Below, piece by piece: positions 14,040 through 27,625 of a stretch of DNA of 41,520 bases. Each line of letters begins with the position of its first letter. The stretch's first letter is position 1. Location: contig BJOX01000009.1 in the NCBI GenBank assembly GCA_009731375.1, positions 1,747,485-1,789,004 on the forward strand, in the 5' to 3' direction. This DNA is from Paulinella micropora (lineage: Eukaryota > Cercozoa > Imbricatea > Euglyphida). The notes under the pieces were generated by a model. That model searched no databases, was not told the DNA's origin, and was given only the letters and a program-made list of their open reading frames with translations. Made by a program: the position numbers and the translations under genes.

Positions 14040-14080
14040 CCTACCTACCTACCTACCTACCTACCTACCTACCTACCTAC

Positions 14081-14132
<52 letters not shown>

Positions 14133-14241
14133 ATATCTATCTATCTATCTATCTATCTATCTACTATCTGCCTACCTACCTTCCTATCTACCTATCTACC
14201 TATCTACCTATCTATATCTATCTACCTATCTATCTATCTAC

Positions 14242-14338
<97 letters not shown>

Positions 14339-14371
14339 CATCCATCCATCCATCCATCCATCCATCCATCC

Positions 14372-14418
<47 letters not shown>

Positions 14419-14447
14419 CATCTATCCATCCATCCATCCATCCATCC

Positions 14448-14536
<89 letters not shown>

Positions 14537-14539
14537 CAT

Positions 14540-14608
<69 letters not shown>

Positions 14609-14661
14609 CGTCCATCCATCCATCCATCCTTCCATCCATCTCTCTATCCATCTCTCTATCC

Positions 14662-14732
<71 letters not shown>

Positions 14733-14822
14733 CATCTATCTATCTATTTACCTACCTATCTACCTATCTACCTACCTACCTTCCATCCATCCATCCATCT
14801 ATCTACCTATCGACCTATCGAC

Positions 14823-14899
<77 letters not shown>

Positions 14900-14952
14900 C
14901 GTCCGTCCATCCATCCATCCATCCATGAATCCATCCATCCATCCATCCATCC

Positions 14953-15018
<66 letters not shown>

Positions 15019-15045
15019 ATATCTATCTATCTATCTATCTAATTG
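13986..15045. repeat. (TATC)n array with CATC and TACC blocks
   Basis: About 1 kb of TATC with CATC blocks at about 14339-14372, 14417-14450, 14608-14650 and 14905-14955, and CTAC blocks at about 14038-14082 and 14740-14780. Confidence 0.96.
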
Positions 15046-15054
15046 TCTGTGTCT

Positions 15055-15328
15055 AGATATAATATAATATAATATAATATAATATAATTAATATAATATG
15101 ACATAATATAATATAATATAATATAATATAATATAATATAATATAAGAGAATAGAATAGAACAGAATAGAATATAGTGGAATAGAGAAAGAGTAAGAGTA
15201 AGAGTAGGAGTAGGAGTAGGAGCAGGAATATGAATAGAAATAGAAATAGAATTAGAAGTAGATTAGATTAGATTAGATTAGATTAGATTAGATAGATAGA
15301 TAGATAGATATCTATATAGATATATAGA

Positions 15329-15330
<2 letters not shown>
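15055..15330. repeat. Pentanucleotide tract grading from ATAAT to AATAG to GATTA to GATA
   Basis: Successive blocks are (ATAAT)n at 15057-15145, AATAG-type at 15146-15180, GAGTA/GGAGT at 15186-15222, AATAGA at 15230-15256 and (GATTA)n at 15262-15290, then GATA. Each block differs from the last by one or two bases. Confidence 0.85.
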
Positions 15331-15880
<550 letters not shown>

Positions 15881-15884
15881 CCTG

Positions 15885-16734
<850 letters not shown>

Positions 16735-16735
<1 letters not shown>

Positions 16736-16934
16736 GTGCTTCTCTGTCAATGGCTGATGCAAATCTGCACATGCGCCTCCATCGTCTCACCCGNNNNNNN
16801 NNNNNNNNNNNNNNNNNNNNNNNNNNNNNNNNNNNNNNNNNNNNNNNNNNNNNNNNNNNNNNNNNNNNNNNNNNNNNNNNNNNNNNNNNAGGGCCCAGAT
16901 GGTAGAACTTGACCACTGGGCTATCACGGTGTCC
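16735..16934 (-). mobile_element. tRNA-derived SINE, copy 2 (gapped)
   Basis: The 3' end of the body (16735-16793) and the 5' part of the tRNA-like head with box A (16890-16934) are present. Ns at 16794-16889 hide the rest, including box B. The orientation and AAT flanks match copy 1. The 96 Ns are fewer than the missing bases expected from copy 1, so the gap size is probably nominal. Confidence 0.75.
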
Positions 16935-17018
16935 ATATAATAATAATAGTAATAATGATAATAATAATAATAATAATAATAATAATAGTAAAAATAGTAA
17001 TAATAATAATAAAATAAG

Positions 17019-17050
<32 letters not shown>

Positions 17051-17054
17051 CAAC

Positions 17055-17086
<32 letters not shown>

Positions 17087-17189
17087 CAACAATAATAACA
17101 ATAATAATAATAATAGTAATAATAACAACAATAATAATAATAATAATAATAGTAATAATAGTAACAATAATAATAATAATAATAATAAC

Positions 17190-17236
<47 letters not shown>

Positions 17237-17328
17237 TAATAATAGTAATAACAATAATAATAATGCTAATAATAATAATAATAAATAAATAAATAAATAA
17301 ATAAATGAATTCACAAAAGATGTAATAC

Positions 17329-17387
<59 letters not shown>
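16935..17387. repeat. (AAT)n array with AAC, AGT and AAAT variants
   Basis: A trinucleotide tract between SINE copies 2 and 3, with an (AAAT)n run and about 25 bp of unique sequence at 17281-17330. Confidence 0.94.
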
Positions 17388-17388
<1 letters not shown>

Positions 17389-17620
17389 GTGCTTCTCTGT
17401 CAATGGCTGATGCATTTCTGCACATGCGCCTCCATCGTCTCACCCGTGAGGGGAGTACGAAGAATTGACGATAGGCTCTAATGACACCCCCGCACGAGCA
17501 GTTCCAACACTTCCAGACGGACCGGTATGTTCAAATGAAAATACTGGTGGCACCGACGGGAATCGAACTGGCGACAGGGCCCAGATGGTAGAACTTGACC
17601 ACTGGGCTATCACGGTGTCC
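17388..17620 (-). mobile_element. tRNA-derived SINE, copy 3 (complete)
   Basis: This is nearly identical to copy 1, with a few single-base changes such as an extra A in the body. The tRNA-like head is at 17620-17549, and box A and box B are intact. The (ATT)n tail abuts at 17387. Confidence 0.82.
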
Positions 17621-17621
17621 A

Positions 17622-17665
<44 letters not shown>

Positions 17666-17689
17666 TAATAATAACAATAATAATAATGA

Positions 17690-17745
<56 letters not shown>

Positions 17746-17765
17746 ATAATAATAATAATACAAGC
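17621..17765. repeat. (AAT)n then (CTA)n array
   Basis: AAT changes to CTA at about 17690 and back to AAT at about 17745. Confidence 0.95.
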
Positions 17766-19735
17766 CTACCCTGTCGCTTTCCAAGCTCCGAAGGGAAGCG
17801 CAGACAAATTGAAATAGTCAGAATCCTATTTAGGAATGAAGGTAGGTAGGTAGGTAGGTAGGTAGGTAGGTAGGTAGGTAGGTAGGTAGGCAAGTTGGAA
17901 ATAGTCAGAATCCTATTAGGAATGTAGACAGGTAGGTAGGTAGGTAGGTAGGTAGGTAGGTAGGTAGGTAGGTAGGTAGGTAGGTAGGTAGGTAGGTAGA
18001 CAAGTTGAAATAGTCAAAATCCTATGAGGTAGGGTGGTAGGTAGGTAGGTAGGTAGGTAGGTAGGTTATGTAGGTAGGTGGGTAGGTAGGTAGGTAGATA
18101 GACAAGTTGAAATAGTCAGAATCCTATGAGGTAGGTAGGTAGGTAGGTAGTTAGGTAGGTAGGTATGTAGGTATGTAGGTAGGTAGGTAGGTAGGTAGGT
18201 AGGTAGGTAGAAAAGTTGAAATAGTCAGAATCCTTTTAGAAAGGTAGGAAAGGTAGGTAGGTAGGTAGGTAGGTAGGTAGGTAGATAAGTAGGTAGTCAA
18301 GCTGAAATAGTCAGAGTCCTGAGAGGTAGGTAGGTAGGTAGGTAGGTAGGTAGGTAGGTAGGTAGGCACAGACAAGTTGAAATAGTCAGAATCCTTTTAG
18401 AAAGGTAGGTAGGTAGGTAGGTAGGTAGGTAGGTAGACAAGTTGAAATAGTCAAAATCCTATGAGGTAGGTAGGTAGGTAGGTAGGTAGGTAGGAAGGTA
18501 GGTAGGTAGGTAGGTAGGTAGACAAGTTGAAATAGTCAAAATCCTATGAGGTAGGTAGGTAGGTAGGTAGGTAGGTAGGTAGGTAGGTAGGTAGGTAGGT
18601 AGGTAGGTAGGCGGGTAGGTAGGTAGACAAGTTGAAATAGTCAGAATCCTATGAAGTAGGTAGGTAGGTAGGTAGGTATAGGTAGGTAGGTAGGTAGGTA
18701 TGTAGGTAGGTAGGTAGGTTGGTAGGCACAGACAAGTTGAAATAGTCAGAATCCTTTTAGAAAGGTAGGTAGGTAGGTAGGTAGGTAAGTAGGTAGGTAG
18801 GTAGGTAGGTAGACAAGTTGAAATAGTCAGAGTCCTGAGAGGTAGGTAGGTAGGTAGGTAGGTAGGTAGGTAGGGAGGCGGGTAGGTAGGTCGGGTAGGT
18901 AGGTAGGTAGGTAGGTATGAAGGTAGGTAGGTAGGTAGGTAGGCGCCGACAAGTTGTAATAGTCAGAATCCTTTTAGAAAGGTAGGTAGGTAGGTAGGTA
19001 GACAAGTTGAAATAGTCAAAATCATATGAAGTAGGTAGGTAGGTAGGTAGGCAGGTAGGTAGGTAGGTAGGTATGTATGTATGTAGGTAGGTAGGTAGGT
19101 AGGTAGGTAGACAAGTTGAAATAGTCAGAGTCCTGATACGTAGGTAGGTAGGTAGGTAGGTAGGTAGGTAGGGGTAGGTAGGTAGACAAGTTGAAATAGT
19201 CAGAGTTCAGAGAGGTAGGCAGGTAGGTAGGTAGGTAGGTAGGTAGGTAGGTAGGTAGATAGGTAGGTAGGTAGATAGGTAGGTAGGTAGGTAGGCGCAG
19301 ACAAGTTGAAATAGTCAGGTAGGTAGGTAGGTGGGTAGGTAAGTAGGTAGGTAGGTAGGTAGGTATGTATTTAGGTAGGTAGGTAGGTAGGTATGTAGGT
19401 AAGTAGGTAGGTAGGTAGGTAGGTAGGTAGGTAGGTAGAAATAGTCAGAATCCTATTAAGTGGGTAGGTAGGTAGGTAGGTAGGTGGGTAGGTAGGTAGG
19501 TAGGTTGGTAGGCGCAGACAAGTTGAAATAGTCAGAATCCTTTTAGAAAGGTAGGTAGGTAGGTAGGTAGGTAGGTAGGTAAGTAGGTAGACAAGTTGAA
19601 ATAGTCAGAGTCCTGACAGGTAGGTAGGTAGGTAGGTAGGTAGGTAGGTAGGTAGGTAGGTATGTAGGTAGACAAGTTGAAATAGTCAGCATCCTGAGAG
19701 GAAGGTAGGTAGGTAGGTGGGTGGGCAGGCAGATA
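17766..19735. repeat. Higher-order array: caagttgaaatagtcagaat core plus GGTA, about 21 units
   Basis: The core (gacaagttgaaatagtcaga plus atcct and a variable tail) occurs about 21 times from 17804 to 19674 at intervals of about 50-140 bp, each followed by GGTA repeats. Two tail types exist, ctatgaggtagg and ccttttagaaagg. A further type with gtcctgagag also recurs. The first copy (17766-17830) is set in extra unique sequence and may be nearest the source. Confidence 0.88.
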
Positions 19736-19743
19736 GGTAAATG

Positions 19744-19780
<37 letters not shown>

Positions 19781-19850
19781 CTAGCTAGCTAGCTAGCTAG
19801 CTAGCTAGCTAGCTAGCTAGCTAGATAGATAGATAGATAGATAGATAGAT

Positions 19851-19890
<40 letters not shown>
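19736..19890. repeat. GATA array with a self-complementary (TAGC)n block
   Basis: GATA repeats flank about 46 bp of (TAGC)n at 19779-19824, a perfect palindrome at every register. Confidence 0.94.
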
Positions 19891-19892
<2 letters not shown>

Positions 19893-19949
19893 GAAGATAC
19901 CTGGTTTTTGCGGTCTGGGGGGGTGGTGGATAGATAGATATATATATAT

Positions 19950-19985
<36 letters not shown>

Positions 19986-20038
19986 GTAGATATATGAAGA
20001 TACCTGGTTTTTGCGGTCTTGGGGGGTGGCGGTGGCTG

Positions 20039-20090
<52 letters not shown>

Positions 20091-20152
20091 GGTAGGTAGA
20101 AAGGTAGGGCTGGTGGTGGTGGCGGTGGCGGTGGTGGTGGAGGGGAAAGAGG

Positions 20153-20229
<77 letters not shown>

Positions 20230-20400
20230 CCTACCTACCTACCTACCTACCTACCTCCCTCTCAGGATTCTGACTATGTCAACTTGTCTACCTACCTACC
20301 TACCTACCTACCTACCAACCTACCTACCTACCTACCAACCTGTCTACCTACCTACTGTACCGTTCCTCTCCTCCCCCTCCCCCTCCTTATAGATAGATAT

Positions 20401-20462
<62 letters not shown>

Positions 20463-20590
20463 GAAGATACCTGGTTTTTGCGGTCTGGGGGGGTGGTGGT
20501 GGCGGTGGTGGTGGTGGTGAGGAAAGAGGAGGAGGGGGAGGGGGAGGAGAGGCACGGAACAGCGGTAGCTGGACGATAGATTAACTTCTT
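19891..20590. repeat. gaagatacctggtttttgcg core array with an inverted segment
   Basis: The core with a following G run and GGT-rich tail occurs at about 19892, 19995 and 20462 in the plus sense, within GATA. Between them, 20154-20385 is in the opposite sense: TATC and CTAC repeats and one reversed copy of the caagttgaaatagtca core (20262-20288). A CT-rich piece at 20360-20388 is the reverse complement of the GA-rich piece at about 20528-20558. Confidence 0.75.
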
Positions 20591-20695
20591 TGCCAAGAGG
20601 TGCTAAGTAGAGTGAGAGGGAGGTGAGAAGAAGTGGAGGTGGTGGTGGTGGAGGGAGGCCGGGGGGGGGGGGGGGGGGGAAAANNNNNNNNNNGG

Positions 20696-20747
<52 letters not shown>
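20591..20747. repeat. G-rich tract with poly-G and a 10-base gap
   Basis: A GGT/GGA-rich lead-in is followed by poly-G runs at about 20661-20680 and 20700-20747, with Ns at 20684-20693. Poly-G of this length is a common sequencing and assembly artefact, so its length is unsafe. Confidence 0.85.
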
Positions 20748-20748
<1 letters not shown>

Positions 20749-20866
20749 TAGATAGATAGATAGATAGATAGATATACAGATAGATAGATGTATTAGATAG
20801 ATAGATAGATAGACAGATAGATAGATAGATTGGTAGGTAGGTAGGTAGATAGATATATAGATATAT

Positions 20867-20914
<48 letters not shown>

Positions 20915-20915
20915 C
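20748..20915. repeat. (GATA)n array
   Basis: GATA with GGTA and TTAGATA variants. Confidence 0.95.
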
Positions 20916-21020
20916 AGACCTCCAGACCATGAATCCGGTACCTCTGCGCCAGTGCCAGAACTTGGCTAAGCACTTGCGGGGTGGTGTCCACGGGTGGCTG
21001 AGAAGATCAGCATTAGGATA
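20916..21020. other. Unique island sharing a piece with 21389-21425
   Basis: The right end (gtgtccacgggtggctgaga, then atcagcatta) resembles gtgtccacaggttgctggaa with atcagcatta at 21388-21424, so the island is at least partly a repeated sequence. A 31-codon open frame (20929-21024) exists without other support. Confidence 0.5.
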
Positions 21021-21325
21021 TTAACATAATCACCACCACCACCACCACCACCACTATGGTCATCAGCACCACCGCCACCACCACCACTACCATCATCATC
21101 ATCATCATCATCATCACCACCACCACCACCACCGTCATCACCACCACCACCACCGCCACTACCACCACCATCATCATCATCATCATCATTTCAGAGCCAA
21201 CACTTTGCTTAGTACATACAATCACATTACAATGCATACATATCAACATAACATACATAACATACATATCATACACACATAACATACATAACATACATAA
21301 CATACTGACATACATACATAAGGAG

Positions 21326-21330
<5 letters not shown>
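21021..21330. repeat. CAC/CAT trinucleotide and CATA repeats
   Basis: CAC, CGC and ATC triplets run to about 21190. A 50-bp spacer follows, then ATAACATAC repeats to about 21310. Confidence 0.9.

Positions 21331-21388
<58 letters not shown>
21331..21388. repeat. (GATA)n array
   Basis: A short pure GATA tract that borders the foldback element. Confidence 0.95.
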
Positions 21389-21443
21389 TGTCCACAGGTT
21401 GCTGGAACTTCATCATCAGCATTACGTCCGTTCCGCACCACCT

Positions 21444-21965
21444 CAGATTTTCCGGGTTCTGGGTGTGAAAGTGGCCACCACAGGCCAGGCTTTTCAGGAA
21501 GCCAAAAAAAAAAAAAAACAGAAAGTGGCACCAGAAACCCGGAATATTCTGGGTGGTGTACGGTAGAATGACTCTTGTCATCATCATTATCAGTGATGGC
21601 TTAGTACTTGTCGTGTCGTGTGCGAGAGTGGTTGAGACATCAGCATCAACATCATAGTATAGTATGCGGCTATAGCCACAAATTTGATAGGTTTTGCGGG
21701 GAAGCCGGAGCCGGGCCGGCGAGCCCGCAAAACACGTCAAATTTGGCGCGCCGCATATGTAGTTTTATCGGTAACCTGACCACATTTTGCGGAGGTGACC
21801 GACAACAGTCAGTCTACATCACCCTGAATTCCGGGTTTCCGGTGCCACTTTCTGGGTTTTTGCTTCCCTGAAAAGCCTGGCCTGTGGTGCCACTTTCTGG
21901 GTTTTGCTTCCCTGAAAAGCCTGGCCTGTAGTGGCCACCTTCACACCCAGAACCCGGAAAATCTG
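21444..21965. mobile_element. Foldback element: long inverted arms around a nested palindrome
   Basis: The left arm (21444-21545) is the near-perfect reverse complement of the right arm (21826-21965). The right arm is longer because about 51 bp (ggtgccactttctgggtttt to cctggcctgt) are duplicated in it. The left arm carries a poly-A run that the right arm lacks. Between the arms, 21666-21700 and 21724-21754 form a second palindrome around a GC-rich loop. No transposase frame is present. The structure fits a non-autonomous foldback or MITE-like element, or a reshuffled satellite. Confidence 0.6.
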
Positions 21966-21974
21966 GATGGTGTA

Positions 21975-21991
21975 GAATGATGATGATATGA

Positions 21992-22042
<51 letters not shown>

Positions 22043-22155
22043 ATGATGATGATGATGATGATCATGATGATGGAGGTTATGATCATGATGATGATAATGA
22101 TGAACGATGTTGGAGTGATGGTGATAATGATGACTCTTATAATACCATCATCATC
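21975..22155. repeat. GATG/ATG-type array
   Basis: GAT triplets. The piece gatgttggagtgatggtgat at about 22110 recurs reversed at about 23290. Confidence 0.9.
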
Positions 22156-22200
22156 ACTATCTATCTATTTATCTGTCTGTCTGCCTGTCTATCTATCTAC

Positions 22201-22267
<67 letters not shown>

Positions 22268-22293
22268 GCTATCTATCTATCTGTCTGTCTATC

Positions 22294-22365
<72 letters not shown>

Positions 22366-22366
22366 C

Positions 22367-22438
<72 letters not shown>

Positions 22439-22498
22439 GTCTGTCTATCTATCTATCTAGTGCTGGCTCAGTACTTGTCATACCGTGTCTATCTATCG

Positions 22499-22570
<72 letters not shown>
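22156..22570. repeat. (TATC)n array
   Basis: A TATC tract with TGTC variants and a short core (gctggctcagtacttgtca) at about 22462, which resembles ggcttagtacttgtcgtgtc at about 21598. Confidence 0.95.
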
Positions 22571-23091
<521 letters not shown>

Positions 23092-23130
23092 GTCATGCCG
23101 TGAGCAAGGGTGGTTGAGACATCAGCATCA

Positions 23131-23560
<430 letters not shown>

Positions 23561-23562
23561 TG

Positions 23563-23646
<84 letters not shown>

Positions 23647-23672
23647 CTTTCTCTCTCTCTCTCTTTCTTTCA
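23561..23672. repeat. (CT)n array
   Basis: CT dinucleotide with TTTC variants, followed by about 45 bp of unique sequence (23673-23717). Confidence 0.96.
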
Positions 23673-23717
23673 GATGAAACCTGAGTACACAATAAATCCC
23701 CTAACACATTTTGGATT

Positions 23718-23753
23718 GATGATGATGATGATGATGATGATGACGATGATGAC

Positions 23754-23791
<38 letters not shown>

Positions 23792-23868
23792 CGATGATGA
23801 TGATGATGATGATGATGACCGATGTTGGATTGATGACGATGATGATGATGTTGTTGTTGTTGTTGTTC

Positions 23869-23899
<31 letters not shown>

Positions 23900-23911
23900 C
23901 CGATGTTGGAT

Positions 23912-23954
<43 letters not shown>

Positions 23955-24312
23955 AATGATGATGACGACGACGATGATGATGACCCATGTTGGATTGATG
24001 ATGATGTTGTTGTTGTTGTTGATGATGATGCTGATGATGATGATGATGACCGATGTTGGATTGATGATGATGATTATGATGTTGTTGTTGTTGATGATGT
24101 TGATGATGATGATGATGATGATAATGACGATGATGATGCATTATGATGAATGATGATGATGATGATGTTGTTGTTGTTGTTGTTGTTGATGATGACGATG
24201 ATGATGATGATGATGATGATGACCGATGTTGGATTGATGACGATGATGATGATGTTGTTGTTGTTGTTGATGATGATGATGATGATGATGATCATGATGA
24301 CCGATGTTGGAT

Positions 24313-24346
<34 letters not shown>

Positions 24347-24643
24347 AATGATGATGATGACGACGACGATGATGATGACCCATGTTGGATTGATGATGAT
24401 GATGTTGTTGTTGTTGTTGTTGATGATGATGCTGATGATGATGATGATGACCGATGTTGGATTGATGATGATGATTATGATGTTGTTGTTGATGATGTTG
24501 ATGATGATGATGATGATGATGATAATGACGATGATGATGCATTATGATGAATGATGATGATGATGAGGTTGTTGTTGTTGTTGTTGATGATGATGATGAT
24601 GATGATGATGACCGATGTTGGATTGATGATGACAATGTTGGAT

Positions 24644-24677
<34 letters not shown>

Positions 24678-24853
24678 AATGATGATGATGATGATGACGA
24701 TGATGATGACCGATGTTGGATTGATGATGACGATGATGACGACGACGATGATGATGATGATGATGATGATGATGAATGATGATGATGATGATGATGACGA
24801 ATGATGATGATGATGATGATGAATGATGATGATGATGATGAACGATGATGATA

Positions 24854-24885
<32 letters not shown>

Positions 24886-25140
24886 TGATGATGAATGATG
24901 ATGATGACGAATGGTGATGATGATGATGATGAATGATGATGAAGATGAACGATAATGATGATGATGATGATGATGATGATGAATGATGATGAATGATGAT
25001 GATGAATGATGATGATGAATGATGATGATGAATGATGATGATGAATGATGATGATGATGATGATGAATGATGATGAATGATGATGATGATGATGATGATG
25101 AATGATGATGATGATAATGATAATGATGATGATGATGATG
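23718..25140. repeat. GATG array with gatgttggattgatg core and a 401-bp duplication
   Basis: The core gaccgatgttggattgatga recurs about 12 times between 23710 and 24730, separated by GAT, GTT and GAC triplets. A block of about 401 bp is duplicated: landmarks at 24049 and 24139 recur at 24450 and 24540. The tail from about 24770 is GATGAAT-type. Frames reading poly-Met, poly-Asp, poly-Ser or poly-His are repeat translation. Confidence 0.87.
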
Positions 25141-25142
25141 AC

Positions 25143-25189
<47 letters not shown>

Positions 25190-25256
25190 AGGAGGGAAGG
25201 AAGGAAGGAAGGAAGGAAGGAAAGAAAGAAAAAAAGAAAGAAAGAAAGAAAGAAAG
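25141..25256. repeat. GATA then GGAA/GAAA array
   Basis: GATA runs to about 25189, then purine tetranucleotides. Confidence 0.95.
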
Positions 25257-25355
25257 ACAATGACCCTCCGGGCTGTATAGATATATCGTAGTACACAATA
25301 AAACGCCTGGATATCTTCTAAGATTTGTACCAGCATCGTTTCACCCTAAATACGA
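25257..25355. other. Unique 99-bp island, unidentified
   Basis: The minus strand reads [20 protein letters not shown] and remains open into the adjacent repeats. There is no clear splice site pair and no second copy in the window. It may be a stray exon or a repeat core. Confidence 0.4.
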
Positions 25356-25377
25356 TAGATAGATAGATAGATAGATC

Positions 25378-25418
<41 letters not shown>

Positions 25419-25419
25419 G

Positions 25420-25451
<32 letters not shown>

Positions 25452-25456
25452 CAGAC

Positions 25457-25495
<39 letters not shown>

Positions 25496-25552
25496 TAGAT
25501 AGATAGATAGATAGACAGATAGATAGATAGACAGATAGATAGATAGATAGAC

Positions 25553-25604
<52 letters not shown>

Positions 25605-25626
25605 GGATAGATATATAGATAGATAA

Positions 25627-25659
<33 letters not shown>

Positions 25660-25660
25660 C

Positions 25661-25703
<43 letters not shown>

Positions 25704-25728
25704 TAGATAGATAGATAGACAGATAGAC

Positions 25729-25786
<58 letters not shown>

Positions 25787-25896
25787 ATATATAGATAGAT
25801 AGATAGATAGACAGATAGATAGATAGATGGATAGATAGATAGATATATGGATAGATAGATGGATAGATAGACAGACAGACAGACAGACAGATAGAC

Positions 25897-25955
<59 letters not shown>
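25356..25955. repeat. GATA/GACA array
   Basis: GATA with GACA clusters near 25448-25495, 25676-25705 and 25868-25892, suggesting a loose period of about 200 bp. Confidence 0.95.
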
Positions 25956-25988
25956 GGACCTGCCATGCTACACCATGTAAGTATAGAT

Positions 25989-26030
<42 letters not shown>

Positions 26031-26031
26031 G

Positions 26032-26086
<55 letters not shown>

Positions 26087-26094
26087 ATATATAA

Positions 26095-26135
<41 letters not shown>

Positions 26136-26160
26136 CAGATAGATAGATGGATAGATAGAT
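25956..26160. repeat. Short island then GATA array
   Basis: A 22-bp island ending in a perfect gtaagt (25956-25983) is followed by GATA with a few variants. Confidence 0.9.
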
Positions 26161-26279
26161 ATGTCTAATCTATGGGCGTGGCGTAGCTTAAAAGCCTTTG
26201 CCTCCTATACTACCCCCGAGCAAGAACTCTCAGCACTTCAGCCGCGCACCAACCATTGTCCGCTGTGGTTGGTGTGTGC

Positions 26280-26280
<1 letters not shown>
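26161..26280. other. Unique 120-bp island with a 9-bp hairpin
   Basis: CACCAACCA (26247-26255) and TGGTTGGTG (26266-26274) form a perfect stem with a 10-base loop. The left part (ggcgtagcttaaaagcc) is faintly like a tRNA D arm, but no box B follows. No gene is recognised. Confidence 0.45.
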
Positions 26281-26360
<80 letters not shown>

Positions 26361-26376
26361 CAGATAGATAGATAGG

Positions 26377-26410
<34 letters not shown>

Positions 26411-26411
26411 T

Positions 26412-26461
<50 letters not shown>

Positions 26462-26462
26462 G

Positions 26463-26518
<56 letters not shown>

Positions 26519-26519
26519 T

Positions 26520-26569
<50 letters not shown>

Positions 26570-26570
26570 G

Positions 26571-26626
<56 letters not shown>

Positions 26627-26627
26627 T

Positions 26628-26677
<50 letters not shown>

Positions 26678-26678
26678 G

Positions 26679-26734
<56 letters not shown>

Positions 26735-27625
26735 TATAGATAGATAGATAGNNNNNNNNNNNNNNNNNNNNNNNNNNNNNNNNNNNNNNNNNNNNNNNNN
26801 NNNNNNNNNNNNNNNNNNNNNNNNNNNNNNNNNNNNNNNNNNNNNNNNNNNNNNNNNNNNNNNNNNNNNNNNNNNNNNNNNNNNNNNNNNNNNNNNNNNN
26901 NNNNNNNNNNNNNNNNNNNNNNNNNNNNNNNNNNNNNNNNNNNNNNNNNNNNNNNNNNNNNNNNNNNNNNNNNNNNNNNNNNNNNNNNNNNNNNNNNNNN
27001 NNNNNNNNNNNNNNNNNNNNNNNNNNNNNNNNNNNNNNNNNNNNNNNNNNNNNNNNNNNNNNNNNNNNNNNNNNNNNNNNNNNNNNNNNNNNNNNNNNNN
27101 NNNNNNNNNNNNNNNNNNNNNNNNNNNNNNNNNNNNNNNNNNNNNNNNNNNNNNNNNNNNNNNNNNNNNNNNNNNNNNNNNNNNNNNNNNNNNNNNNNNN
27201 NNNNNNNNNNNNNNNNNNNNNNNNNNNNNNNNNNNNNNNNNNNNNNNNNNNNNNNNNNNNNNNNNNNNNNNNNNNNNNNNNNNNNNNNNNNNNNNNNNNN
27301 NNNNNNNNNNNNNNNNNNNNNNNNNNNNNNNNNNNNNNNNNNNNNNNNNNNNNNNNNNNNNNNNNNNNNNNNNNNNNNNNNNNNNNNNNNNNNNNNNNNN
27401 NNNNNNNNNNNNNNNNNNNNNNNNNNNNNNNNNNNNNNNNNNNNNNNNNNNNNNNNNNNNNNNNNNNNNNNNNNNNNNNNNNNNNNNNNNNNNNNNNNNN
27501 NNNNNNNNNNNNNNNNNNNNNNNNNNNNNNNNNNNNNNNNNNNNNNNNNNNNNNNNNNNNNNNNNNNNNNNNNNNNNNNNNNNNNNNNNNNNNNNNNNNN
27601 NNNNNNNNNNNNNNNNNNNNNNNNN
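26281..27625. repeat. (GATA)n array with an exact 108-bp higher-order period, running into a gap
   Basis: The variant tatata starts at 26409, 26517, 26625 and 26733, and the variant tgg starts at 26461, 26569 and 26677. All intervals are exactly 108 bp, or 27 tetranucleotides. Ns cover 26752-27625, so the array's end is unknown. Confidence 0.93.
26752..27625. other. Assembly gap (874 N)
   Basis: A run of N between a GATA and a GAA array. Confidence 1.

Noticed and set aside
13986-15045. Telomeric or centromeric satellite
   Set aside because: The tetranucleotides do not match known telomere repeats, and the mixture of many motifs does not resemble a single centromeric satellite.
17766-19735. 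CRISPR-like pattern: regular short repeats with spacers
   Set aside because: The spacers are GGTA microsatellite of variable length, not unique sequences. The genome is eukaryotic and no cas gene is present.
20661-20747. Poly-G tract as a G-quadruplex regulatory site
   Set aside because: Its length flanks a 10-base gap and is probably unreliable, and there is no gene nearby to regulate.
20929-21024. 31-codon open frame reading [20 protein letters not shown] and onwards
   Set aside because: It looks like protein, but its 3' part lies in a piece repeated at 21388-21424, it has no splice partners and it is very short.
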